A stretch of DNA of 64,000 nucleotides from Pseudomonas fluorescens (GTDB lineage: Bacteria; Pseudomonadota; Gammaproteobacteria; Pseudomonadales; Pseudomonadaceae): contig NZ_JAGGOF010000097.1 of NCBI RefSeq assembly GCF_018614775.1, positions 1 to 64,000 on the forward strand. The letters run 5' to 3'. Of this stretch, positions 16,274 through 24,321 are shown one piece after another. Both the position numbers and the translations under genes were made by a program. The notes below the pieces were generated by a model that was given only the letters and a program-made list of their open reading frames with translations, was not told the DNA's origin and searched no databases. Numbering within the stretch: the first letter of the stretch is position 1; each line of letters begins with the position of its first letter.

Positions 16274-16825
16274 TCAGGGCTTGGAGGCGATGGCGGCTTC
16301 CACGGCCCTGATGAATTCAGGGTCATCGGGTTTGATCCGGCTGGAGAAACTGGCGACCACCTTACCCTGGCGATCCACCACGTACTTGTAGAAATTCCAT
16401 TTCGGCGCAGCAGATTGTTCAGCCAGGTGCTTGAACAACGAGATGGCATCCGCGCCACGCACCGGTTGCGGTTCGGTCATGGTGAACGTCACGCCGTAAT
16501 TGACGTAGCAGACCTTGGCCGTTTCCGCGCCGTCCCTGGACTCCTGCTTGAAGTCATTGGAGGGCACGCCCAGCACTTGCAGCCCTTGGTCCTTGTAGTG
16601 CTGGTTAAGCGCTTCAAGGCCCTTGAATTGTGGGGCGAACCCGCAGAAGCTGGCGGTGTTGACCACCACCAGCGGCTTGCCAGCGAAACGCTGGCACAGG
16701 TCGATGGTTTCCTTGGCCCGCAGCTTGGGCAACGAACCTTCCAGCAACGGTGGGCACTCAGCGGCCCAGACGGAGCCGGCCATGGCCAGTAAAAGAGTCG
16801 GGACAGCAAGCCAGCGCATCAGCAT
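16274..16825 (-). CDS. Glutathione peroxidase family protein, exported
   Basis: A 183-residue protein with a signal peptide (cleavage near WAAEC at residue 22), so probably periplasmic. The peroxidatic cysteine is Cys61 in VVVNTASFCGFAPQFKGLE, and the WNFYKY block is present. The usual FPCNQFG segment reads VPSNDFKQ, so the tetrad glutamine is an aspartate. Such proteins reduce peroxides, usually with thioredoxin rather than glutathione. ATG 16825 follows AGGAA. It may be the last gene of a unit with the upstream MFS and 39-residue genes, 63 bases away. Confidence 0.85.
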   Translation of the reverse strand: MLMRWLAVPTLLLAMAGSVWAAECPPLLEGSLPKLRAKETIDLCQRFAGKPLVVVNTASFCGFAPQFKGLEALNQHYKDQGLQVLGVPSNDFKQESRDGAETAKVCYVNYGVTFTMTEPQPVRGADAISLFKHLAEQSAAPKWNFYKYVVDRQGKVVASFSSRIKPDDPEFIRAVEAAIASKP

Positions 16826-16888
16826 GTTGGCATTTCCTATAGGCATTCAGCCTAAGACGTTACTCGCCGAGCCCGACGCCGTCCATGT

Positions 16889-17008
16889 TCAACAATTGCC
16901 CATGCCCAACTGCATCAAGGCCAACCCGCCCTGATGCCAGCCCCACCAGGCGACGGCCAGCAGCAGGCCGGCGCCCAGCGCAATCAGCCACGGACCGATG
17001 CGACTCAT
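16889..17008 (-). CDS. 39-residue single-pass membrane peptide
   Basis: A short frame whose ATG overlaps the stop of the upstream MFS gene as ATGA, a classic translational-coupling arrangement. The product begins MSRIGPWLIALGAGLLLAVA, continues with a tryptophan-rich WWGWHQGG, and ends in a cysteine. This gives one transmembrane helix with a positively charged N-terminus. It may be an accessory peptide of the transporter. Function unknown, and a search for conservation would be needed to be sure it is a gene. Confidence 0.6.
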   Translation of the reverse strand: MSRIGPWLIALGAGLLLAVAWWGWHQGGLALMQLGMGNC

Positions 17009-18213
17009 GCGGCACCGGCCTGGACTTGCAGACGCGCCACTGGACGCTCACGCACCGGCCAGTTCAACGCCGCCGCCAGGAGGCTGAGCAGGATCGACAC
17101 CTGCCAGATCAAGTCGTAGCTGCCAGTGCGGTCATACACCACCCCGCCCAACCAGCCGCCCAGGAACGAGCCCAATTGGTGGAACAGGAACACGATCCCA
17201 CCGAGCATCGAGAGATTTCGTACACCGAACAGGGTCGCGACCGTGCCGTTGGTCAAGGGCACCGTCGACAGCCAGAGCAAGCCCATCGCCATGCCGAACA
17301 AGTAAGCCGTGGTGGTGGTCACCGGCAGCCACAGGAACAGGCCGATCACCACCGCGCGTAGCAAATACAACCCGGTCAGCAAACGTGGCTTGGACATCCG
17401 CCCGCCCAACCAACCGGCGGTATAGGTACCGAAGATATTGAACAGCCCGACCAGGGCCAGCACGGTGGTTCCAACGCTGGCCGCCAAGTGTTGATCCACC
17501 AGATAGGCCGGCAAATGCACGCCGATGAACACCACCTGGAAGCCGCAAACGAAGAACCCGAGCGCCAGCAACCAGAACCCGGAATGGCTGCACGCCTCGC
17601 GCAGCGCTTCGGACAGGGTTTGCTCATGGCCGGCCACCGGCAACGGCGCGTCCTTGAGCATGCTCACCAACGGCACGATCAACGCCACCAGCAGGCCTAG
17701 CACCAACAAGGCAGCCGACCAGCCCAACCAGCTGATCAGCCCCAGCGTGCCCGGCAACATGGCGAACTGGCCGAAGGAGCCGGCGGCACTGGCGATGCCC
17801 ATGCCCAGGCTGCGTTTCTCCGGTGGTACGGCACGGCCGACCACGCCGAGGATCACCGAGAACGAGGTGCCGGACAGGCCGATGCCAATCAGCAATCCAG
17901 CGCTCAACGACAACGACCAGGCCGAATCCGACAACCCCATGAACACCAGGCCGAGGGCGTACAGGACGCCGCCGACCAGCACCACTTTCGCCGCGCCGAA
18001 GCGGTCCGCCAGCGCACCGGTGAACGGCTGCGTCAGGCCCCAGATCAGGTTCTGCAAGGCAATGGCAAAGGCGAACACCCCACGGCCCCAGCCGAACTCG
18101 GCGCTCATGGGCGAGAGGAACAAGCCGAAGCCATGCCGCACGCCCAAGGACAACGCCAGAATCAGCGCACTGCCCACCAGGACCCAACCACAGGTACGCC
18201 ACATCGATGTCAT
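17005..18213 (-). CDS. MFS transporter
   Basis: A 402-residue, twelve-helix major facilitator resembling the monocarboxylate/oxalate-formate antiporter-like group (RHGFGLFLSPMSAEFGWGRG in helix 1-2, GALADRFGAAKVV in loop 2-3). ATG 18213 follows GGAG by seven bases. It lies 52 bases after a MarR gene on the same strand, and a candidate MarR operator sits 16 bases before its start. Its stop is fused to a 39-residue membrane peptide gene. Substrate unknown. Confidence 0.88.
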   Translation of the reverse strand: MTSMWRTCGWVLVGSALILALSLGVRHGFGLFLSPMSAEFGWGRGVFAFAIALQNLIWGLTQPFTGALADRFGAAKVVLVGGVLYALGLVFMGLSDSAWSLSLSAGLLIGIGLSGTSFSVILGVVGRAVPPEKRSLGMGIASAAGSFGQFAMLPGTLGLISWLGWSAALLVLGLLVALIVPLVSMLKDAPLPVAGHEQTLSEALREACSHSGFWLLALGFFVCGFQVVFIGVHLPAYLVDQHLAASVGTTVLALVGLFNIFGTYTAGWLGGRMSKPRLLTGLYLLRAVVIGLFLWLPVTTTTAYLFGMAMGLLWLSTVPLTNGTVATLFGVRNLSMLGGIVFLFHQLGSFLGGWLGGVVYDRTGSYDLIWQVSILLSLLAAALNWPVRERPVARLQVQAGAA

Positions 18214-18228
18214 TCTTATTCTCCGGTC

Positions 18229-18244
18229 GCGGGTATATGCCCGC
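18229..18244. promoter_or_regulatory. Candidate MarR operator, copy 1
   Basis: Dyad GCGGGTATATGCCCGC between marR and the MFS gene. It closely matches a second site in front of marR (reverse complement GCGGGTATATACACGC). Thirteen of its 16 bases agree with that copy. Confidence 0.65.
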
Positions 18245-18265
18245 TTATCATCGAACGAACCGGCG

Positions 18266-18670
18266 TCAGGCCAATTCGTCCAGCAAGGCCAGCAATGCCG
18301 TGCGCTTCTCGGCGCCCAGCTTATCGATCAAACGTTGTTGCGCCGCCTCCCAGGCCGGCAATGCCGCCGCCAACCGCGCGTGCCCGACCTCGGTCAGCTC
18401 GACGATGCGGTTGCGCAGGTCTTCACCCTCGGCCAGCTTCACCAGCCCTTCGCCTTCCAACACCCGCAGATTGCGCCCCAGGGTACTGCGGTCCAGGCCC
18501 ATGGCCTCGGCCAGGGAAGAAATACTCGGCTGATCCAGGCGCGCCAGGTTGCTCAGCAAAGAATACTGGGCAACGTTGATGCCGAAGCCGTCGAGGGCGC
18601 CGTCGTAATACCTGCTGACGCCACGGGCGGCGCGACGCAGGTTGATGCACAAGCATTGGGAAGGAAGCAT
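18266..18670 (-). CDS. MarR family transcriptional regulator
   Basis: A 134-residue winged-helix protein. The recognition region is SSLAEAMGLDRSTLGRNLRV, and the wing LAEGEDLRNRIVELTEVG shows the conserved DxR. Cysteines near the N-terminus (SQCLCINLRR) are typical of MarR proteins that may sense oxidants or small ligands. ATG 18670 is preferred because an operator-like dyad lies just before it; a longer frame from 18718 would be translated through the dyad. It probably represses itself and the downstream MFS gene. Confidence 0.88.
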   Translation of the reverse strand: MLPSQCLCINLRRAARGVSRYYDGALDGFGINVAQYSLLSNLARLDQPSISSLAEAMGLDRSTLGRNLRVLEGEGLVKLAEGEDLRNRIVELTEVGHARLAAALPAWEAAQQRLIDKLGAEKRTALLALLDELA

Positions 18671-18674
18671 GGGT

Positions 18675-18690
18675 GCGTGTATATACCCGC
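18675..18690. promoter_or_regulatory. Candidate MarR operator, copy 2
   Basis: GCGTGTATATACCCGC, four bases before the marR start codon. It is the near match of the dyad at 18229-18244. Binding here would block marR itself. Confidence 0.6.
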
Positions 18691-18815
18691 GATGAGTGGA
18701 ATGCAAATTTAAAATCAAAAAAACGCTTCCCTGTGGCGACTACTCTTTAAATTCCCCAAGGTAATCAAGCACTTCGCCTGAAGCCTTTTCACCCATCCCT
18801 CATTAAAATCCCCGC

Positions 18816-18862
18816 ACCTGTCATGTCTGACAGGTTTCAGGGAGTTTGAATCGAGCTATAAC
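18816..18862 (+). promoter_or_regulatory. Lux/las-type box and promoter of the luxR solo gene
   Basis: ACCTGTCATGTCTGACAGGT (18816-18835) is a perfect 20-base palindrome with 8-base arms and the CTG-N10-CAG core of LuxR-family boxes. A good -10 element, TATAAC (18857-18862), is centred 34 bases downstream. This puts the box at about -43, the usual activation position overlapping -35. The next gene rightward encodes a LuxR-type DNA-binding domain. Confidence 0.85.
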
Positions 18863-18979
18863 GACCCCCTGCCTCCAGCCCCACAGGGTCTGAATCTGGG
18901 CCGTGCGAACCATGCCATCCAGTAGTAGGAAGATTCCGCCGCCCCCACGCCATCAATGATGATGAATGGGAGATTTTCC

Positions 18980-19255
18980 ATGTATCACAGCACCGTTGTT
19001 TCCGAACACTCATCGCCCTTTCAGGATCGCTTTCACGCTACCGAGGGCAAGCAACCTCAGAAAATCCGACTGACAAACCGCGAGAAAGAGTTCCTGCAGT
19101 GGAGCGAGGTTGGCAAGTCTTCCTGGGAGATTGCCATGATTGTCGATTGCAGCGAGGCCAACGTTAATTATCACTTCAATAACATTCGCCGAAAATTCGG
19201 CGTCAGTTCGCGTCATCTCGCGGGGAAGATTGCGCGTGAGCAGGGGTTGATCTAA
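18980..19255 (+). CDS. LuxR-type HTH regulator without a sensing domain
   Basis: A 91-residue protein. Residues 33-91 form a LuxR C-terminal helix-turn-helix of the quorum-sensing subgroup (LTNREKEFLQW, GKSSWEIAMIVDCSEANVNY, then NIRRKFGVSSRHLA). The first 30 residues are not an autoinducer-binding domain, so it is a truncated LuxR solo rather than a classical receptor. ATG 18980 follows GGGAG by eight bases. A perfect lux-type box precedes its promoter, and related boxes precede the RHS and Ig-like genes, making it the likely island regulator. No luxI gene is in the window. Confidence 0.88.
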   Translation: MYHSTVVSEHSSPFQDRFHATEGKQPQKIRLTNREKEFLQWSEVGKSSWEIAMIVDCSEANVNYHFNNIRRKFGVSSRHLAGKIAREQGLI

Positions 19256-19348
19256 GCCTTGGATAAACCTCTACATCGGACGGAATGCTGGTTGGACATC
19301 TCGCCCAGCTCAATCGCAGTGAAGGACCACCAATTGATATAAGCACGG

Positions 19349-19382
19349 CCGTCATGGACAAGTTAGAGCTTGGCCATGACGG
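19349..19382. terminator. Long hairpin between convergent genes, probable terminator
   Basis: CCGTCATGG pairs perfectly with CCATGACGG, and an inner AAG/CTT stem continues the structure. It lies between the 3' ends of the luxR solo and RHS-A. The nearest T-run (ATTTTTC) is 11 bases beyond, so the terminator role is likely but not certain. Confidence 0.5.
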
Positions 19383-19429
19383 TGGTTTGGCGGATTTTTC
19401 TGAGTCACTGGATCATGTAAACGAGATCA

Positions 19430-22400
19430 CTAGCCACCCAACCTGATTAGTTCTGCCTTCCAGCCGTTGTATTTTTCTCTGTTCACTTGCGACGTAGCCC
19501 TGCGTTGATTGTCATCAATACTAATTTTTTCCTTTAATCTTTCTATTCTTTTCAGGTCTTTGTCAGACACCCGGGGTTGAAGGGTTGGAACAGGTTCAGG
19601 CGGTGGTTGAACCGATTTAGGCGTGAACTTGGATGAGCTGGGAAGAGGCATTGGCGGCCTCCCGGTTTGATCGATATATCGATTACTTCTGTTTTTTGCG
19701 AGATCAGAAATGGAGCCTTTTTCAAAGTTCTGATTCTTGGGCGGGATAATGCGGTTAGCTCGACTTCTTGCAAGATCTGCAATACTGCCACGCTCAACGA
19801 CTATTTTACTCGGCTGAATGGCTGTTGCCGCAGGAACATTAGCGGGCATCGCTGACAACTTGCTGGAAGTGTCCACTGCCTGTGGTGCACCAACTGAATG
19901 ACCGCCGACCAGTTGGCTAGCATTCCGAGTCACCCCGGCTGCTGACATAGTACTCACAACAGGTCTGGGCATAGCATTGGGTAATCTATATATTACATGC
20001 CCCGTAGGATCCGAAAAACTAACCGGATCCCCCTCGCAATAGGCATAGGCATTCACCCCCCCCTCCCCAAAAGGACTCCAACTGTCCGGACTATGAAACC
20101 TCATCAACAAGGGGTTGAACACCCGATACCCCTTCCCCAACAGATACCAGCCGGTTTGCGTCTCCCGCCGTTCACCGTTGTAGCCCAAGTGGCTGCCGAC
20201 CGCAGCCTCTTCAGCGCGATGGCCGTACGGTGTGTAGGCCACCGCTTGGGCTGCACCCTGGCCAACTTCACAGAGCACACTGTTCTTGTTATCCCCGGCC
20301 AACAATAACGACTTTGGGTCAGCACCCGCCTGGCGCTCGGCGAGCACCACGTTATCTGCACGCACGAACGTGGTGCTATCGGCGCCTCTGATCTGGCTCG
20401 TCAATTCTCCGCCCTGGTAAAAGCGTTGCTCTGGCCCGCTCCCATCGTCCAAACCGGTCAGCGTATCCAACGGATCGTAACTGTAGCCGGCAGGGGGCTC
20501 GCCCGATTGACCGCTGACGGAAATCAGCCGACCGAGGGGGTCGTACTCCAGCGTTCGGTTTTCTTCGTCTCGGACCAGGTGACCGTCCAGGTTGTACTCC
20601 AACTCGATGCTGGCAGGGTAATCCGCATGACTGTTGGTGACACGTCGCAGTTGCGTTGGGTCGAGGAGCGTGTCGTAGGTATAGATTGCCCGGTTGAAGC
20701 CACCGGCAAAGTAGGTCAGCACCAACGTGAGGTTATCCAGCGCGTCAAACGAAAACCCCTGACGATCGATGGGTTTGCCATACGGATCGATGGGCGGCTG
20801 GGTACCGACACACGTGTAATTAGTCAGACGCCCCCGCAAGTCATAGCTGTAGGACTCGTCACGCAGCACGACGGCCCCCTCACGCAAGGTTCGCTGTTCC
20901 AGACCGTCGACATCGTTGTAGACCTGGCTCAGTTGCTGCTCGACCCCATCGAGATCAAAGGTGCGCAAGGTTTCACGACCGAACTCGTCGTACTCCAGGG
21001 TGATGCCCACGCTTTGCCCGCTGAGGCTGTCGTGAGTATGAATACTGGCCGTCTGGCTCAACGCGTCGTAGGTAAACGTCGAGGCTGTCGTGCCCAGTTG
21101 CGTATGCTCCAGACGGCCTTGAGCGTCATAGCGATAACTCTGTTCCTGCCCCAGCACGTCAGTGTAGGCAAACAGGCGACCGAGCCGGCTGTAACGGTAA
21201 TGCATGGTGTAGTCGACACCGTCTACCGTTCGCCGCTCGCTCTTTGGCTCACCGGTGCTGTAATAGTCACGGGTGAGCTGCAAGCCTTGTTCCTGGCAAC
21301 TGGTCAGACGTGCGTTCTCCCGGTCATATTCATAATCGGCCAATATGCTTCCTGCCAGATTCCGCCGTAGGGGCTCGGTTCCCAACTCCGGTTGATATTC
21401 GTATTCAATGACGTTGCCGCTGGGCGTAGTGACCGTATGGGGTTGCGTCTGCCCGGGCTCGTAAGTGAACACCTGCTCCCGACCGCCCGTTTCGGAGTGG
21501 ATCATCCGGTCGAGACCATCGAATGTCTGGGTACCGAGCCCAACTTCATTGACGCTGATCGAAATAGGCAGGTCTTCGCGACTGTGTGCGGCATAACTGC
21601 GCCGAACCACAGCGGTGTCCGGCAGGGTGCTTTCGATCATCCGGTCAAAAGCGTCGTAACCGTAGAGCGTGACACGCTCCAGCTCAGGGAATCCGACAAT
21701 TTCCTTTGCGGTCCGCCCGAGCCCGTCATAGAAATATCGATGCAGGCTGACAGGCTGCTCGGAGAGATCGAGTCGTACGACACGGGTCGGCTTCTCGAAC
21801 AGGTTGAGCCATGTCTCGGTGACGCCACTGGTTTTCGGCACGGGTACGAGGCCTTCGCGCCAACTGCGCTGGATCGGCCCCTGCGACTCGGACGTACCAA
21901 TCGGATCGGTCTGCTCGAAGGCCTTCACGCCGTCCGGGCCGGTGACACAGTATTGTGCGCCCCAGTCGTCGTATTCATATTCTGTCGTCAGAATCCGTAC
22001 GTCTTCACCCAGCCAGTCATACTCGGCATCCTTGATCAGATTACCCAGTGCGTCATACCCGGCGGCGTAGACCTGACGCGGTGTGCTGGCGCGGCTGGGG
22101 TCATCCGCGTCGTCCCGTTCTTCATAGATCGCCCGGTTGAGCCCGTCGAACTTCGTACAGGTTTTGACCCGCTTGACGTCATACAGCCACTGTTCGGCCT
22201 GCTCTCCAGGATTGGCACACAGAAAATACTCATAGCTGCGAAATGCCGAGAAAGCGGTGCCGGGCGCGACGGTTTCCCGGGTTACTCGCCTGAGCGCGTC
22301 ATAGGTGTAGTGGATTTCGACATTGTTGTCATCGCGGTTGAGCAGTGGCTCGCCGTTGAGCACCGAATGCCACAACGTCACGACTTTCTGCACGTTTCTG

Positions 22401-24184
22401 CCATCTTGTTGGTGGTCGAAACCGGTAAGGGTTTCAACCGTCTGCAACACGCTCTCCTTGAACAGTGGGCTGTCGAGCGTGCTGTAGGCATAGTCGGTGC
22501 GGGTGGATTGGCCATTCATCGTCACCGTTTGACGTGAGACGCGTCCATGCAGGAACGCATCCGTCCGGTCGTCGATATGGTCGAAGAGTGTACGCTCCAG
22601 CTCGGTTTCGGTGGACCCAAGCTGAACCAGCGTCTGGCTCTCGATCGTCAGCCACTGTTTGAGGAAGGCGTCCCCCACTTCCGACAGAGCCTTGTAGCGA
22701 TAACGGGTACCTAAGGTCGGGGCTTGACCATCAGACGACGGAGCCGGGTTGACGTTTTTTTCTTTCAGGCTACGCACAAAGCCTTCGGGGTCGGCCGGAC
22801 AACCATCCCCCCCTGCGGCGGGATACCAGGTGCTGGTTTCGATAACGCCATTGGCCAGGGCCTGCACGTGCAGGTTGCCGAGCGTGTCATAGGTGTTGCT
22901 GACGGTTTCGGTGCGCCTGCGGTTCGGATTATCGAGTAACGACCAGCTGGTTCGGACCGTCTTGGGCAACTGGCAGTATTTCGGTTGCTGTTCGAAATCG
23001 ACGTCCGGGGTCAGGTAATACGTGGTTTCAACCGTCTTGACGTTATTGTTCTGAGTGGTTGTTTCATGCGTCAGCAGATGGAACTGGTTGAATCTGCGTT
23101 CGATCTTTCGTACTGGATACGGCTCCTCTTCCGAGTCGTCGGCGACCCAGTGGGTTTCGATGCAGCCGTACTCGTAGGCGCCAATGTGTTTGTAGAGATT
23201 GTCCAGACCGTCATTATCCCAGGCCAGACGCAGGCCGTTGCCGAGAAAGTTCGTTTCGGTGTCGTTGTCAGGGAGCTTGTAGGTGTAGCGCACATCAATC
23301 GGAGGCTGGTCGAAGCCCGGTTCGGTGAGATGCCGGGTCACCCGGGGCAACGGCGTGCGCCCGCTGTTCTCCGGGAATGAATGGCCGGCGTCTTGATAGA
23401 ACACGTCTTCACGCCCGCCCGTGGGGGTTTCTACCCAGGTGATGCAGAGATGATCGCGGATACGGTTGTAGCCGAAACGCCAGGATGCTTCGTTCTCGGT
23501 GGGCAGGGTGATGCGGTTGACGTATTTGTCAGAGCCTTCCAGGGCCATGACGAAGCGCGCCAATGGGTTGCCATCCGGGCCGGCGAACGGCTGGAGTAAC
23601 ACTTCGACGGTGGTGCTCTGGCGTTCAACGGTCAGCAGGGTCTGGTCCGAGTCATCCTTGACCCAGGCGAGTATCTGGTGAGTGCCGCTGAACGGGGTAT
23701 AGCCGAGGGTGACCTTGTGCCCCGTGGCTGATCGAATCTCAACGGGCAGGGCCACCTGATTCTGTGAGCTGTCCATGACTTCGAGTATCTCGACCAGGCC
23801 GGATTTATGCACGACCCGATAATGGGTCTCGTCCTGTTGATGGAAATGAAAGCTGTCGAGTTTTTTTTCCTTCATCACCAACTGGCCACTGACGGTGTCA
23901 CTGCCAGTGACCTTGAAGGTTTCCCCCGTGCTCAGGGACAGGACCTGGTTGGCGGGCGTGTATTGCGACAATTGCAGGTTCCAGCCATAGCCAAAACCAC
24001 TGTCCTGGGTATTGAGGGGGTTATACGCCAATTGAAGAGGCAGCTCCGGCCCTTGCAGGTAATTGGCCTTGATGTCCGGCAAGCTGACGCTAAAGGTATA
24101 TTGCCCGGTGCGCGGATCAACGCCCCCCTCTATAAAGCTCATGAAGTTGAAAGCATTGGAGTGTACAGAGTTCGAGGCGGTCAT
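19430..24184 (-). CDS. RHS/YD-repeat protein A with variable C-terminal tail
   Basis: A 1584-residue protein with no signal peptide and no PAAR domain. The N-terminus (NAFNFMSFIEGGVDPRTGQY) is followed by a SpvB/TcB-like region and many YD repeats (for example YDALGNLIKDAEYD, YDAQGRLEHTQLG). The RHS-associated core ends at residue 1396 (GYRVFNPLLMRFHSPDSW to DPTGH). In RHS toxins this core forms a shell around a cleaved C-terminal effector. Here the tail is 188 residues, proline-rich then charged, with a 24-residue internal repeat and no effector motif I recognise. It follows the Ig-like genes as the last gene of a likely five-gene unit. No immunity gene is visible downstream. ATG follows GAGGA. 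Confidence 0.88.
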   Translation of the reverse strand: MTASNSVHSNAFNFMSFIEGGVDPRTGQYTFSVSLPDIKANYLQGPELPLQLAYNPLNTQDSGFGYGWNLQLSQYTPANQVLSLSTGETFKVTGSDTVSGQLVMKEKKLDSFHFHQQDETHYRVVHKSGLVEILEVMDSSQNQVALPVEIRSATGHKVTLGYTPFSGTHQILAWVKDDSDQTLLTVERQSTTVEVLLQPFAGPDGNPLARFVMALEGSDKYVNRITLPTENEASWRFGYNRIRDHLCITWVETPTGGREDVFYQDAGHSFPENSGRTPLPRVTRHLTEPGFDQPPIDVRYTYKLPDNDTETNFLGNGLRLAWDNDGLDNLYKHIGAYEYGCIETHWVADDSEEEPYPVRKIERRFNQFHLLTHETTTQNNNVKTVETTYYLTPDVDFEQQPKYCQLPKTVRTSWSLLDNPNRRRTETVSNTYDTLGNLHVQALANGVIETSTWYPAAGGDGCPADPEGFVRSLKEKNVNPAPSSDGQAPTLGTRYRYKALSEVGDAFLKQWLTIESQTLVQLGSTETELERTLFDHIDDRTDAFLHGRVSRQTVTMNGQSTRTDYAYSTLDSPLFKESVLQTVETLTGFDHQQDGRNVQKVVTLWHSVLNGEPLLNRDDNNVEIHYTYDALRRVTRETVAPGTAFSAFRSYEYFLCANPGEQAEQWLYDVKRVKTCTKFDGLNRAIYEERDDADDPSRASTPRQVYAAGYDALGNLIKDAEYDWLGEDVRILTTEYEYDDWGAQYCVTGPDGVKAFEQTDPIGTSESQGPIQRSWREGLVPVPKTSGVTETWLNLFEKPTRVVRLDLSEQPVSLHRYFYDGLGRTAKEIVGFPELERVTLYGYDAFDRMIESTLPDTAVVRRSYAAHSREDLPISISVNEVGLGTQTFDGLDRMIHSETGGREQVFTYEPGQTQPHTVTTPSGNVIEYEYQPELGTEPLRRNLAGSILADYEYDRENARLTSCQEQGLQLTRDYYSTGEPKSERRTVDGVDYTMHYRYSRLGRLFAYTDVLGQEQSYRYDAQGRLEHTQLGTTASTFTYDALSQTASIHTHDSLSGQSVGITLEYDEFGRETLRTFDLDGVEQQLSQVYNDVDGLEQRTLREGAVVLRDESYSYDLRGRLTNYTCVGTQPPIDPYGKPIDRQGFSFDALDNLTLVLTYFAGGFNRAIYTYDTLLDPTQLRRVTNSHADYPASIELEYNLDGHLVRDEENRTLEYDPLGRLISVSGQSGEPPAGYSYDPLDTLTGLDDGSGPEQRFYQGGELTSQIRGADSTTFVRADNVVLAERQAGADPKSLLLAGDNKNSVLCEVGQGAAQAVAYTPYGHRAEEAAVGSHLGYNGERRETQTGWYLLGKGYRVFNPLLMRFHSPDSWSPFGEGGVNAYAYCEGDPVSFSDPTGHVIYRLPNAMPRPVVSTMSAAGVTRNASQLVGGHSVGAPQAVDTSSKLSAMPANVPAATAIQPSKIVVERGSIADLARSRANRIIPPKNQNFEKGSISDLAKNRSNRYIDQTGRPPMPLPSSSKFTPKSVQPPPEPVPTLQPRVSDKDLKRIERLKEKISIDDNQRRATSQVNREKYNGWKAELIRLGG
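19677..19795 (-). repeat. 24-residue tandem repeat in the RHS-A tail
   Basis: Residues about 1464-1481 (ERGSIADLARSRANRII) and 1488-1505 (EKGSISDLAKNRSNRYI) are copies at a 72-base spacing. Eleven of the 17 residues shown are identical. The DNA of the two copies has diverged, so the repeat is old or under selection at the protein level. Confidence 0.75.
22390..24184 (-). repeat. Inverted repeat, RHS-A copy
   Basis: The 5' part of RHS-A is closely related at the DNA level to the 5' part of RHS-B (34152 to about 35880) in opposite orientation. Over about 165 bases that I aligned (RHS-A near 23773-23938, RHS-B near 34400-34563), roughly 90% are identical, with nearly all changes at third codon positions. 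The outer limit is approximate and judged from protein similarity. Confidence 0.75.
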
Positions 24185-24321
24185 CTGGTAATCCTCATGT
24201 ATCTGAATTCAATAAGCCCGGCAGCGGCGTATAAGCGGCAATATTCAATGCCTTCCGGCATCTGGCTGCCGCCCGCTCCGAGCATTCGAAGCTCAATGTT
24301 TCTTTAACTGCCCAGCGTGAT

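Noticed and set aside
16860..17051. 63-codon minus-strand frame around the small membrane peptide
   Set aside because: It is a different frame from the 39-residue peptide, has no ribosome site and gives an arginine-rich shadow sequence.
20426..22537. Long open frames on the plus strand opposite RHS-A
   Set aside because: They are antisense shadows of the high-GC RHS gene, without ribosome sites or recognisable domains.
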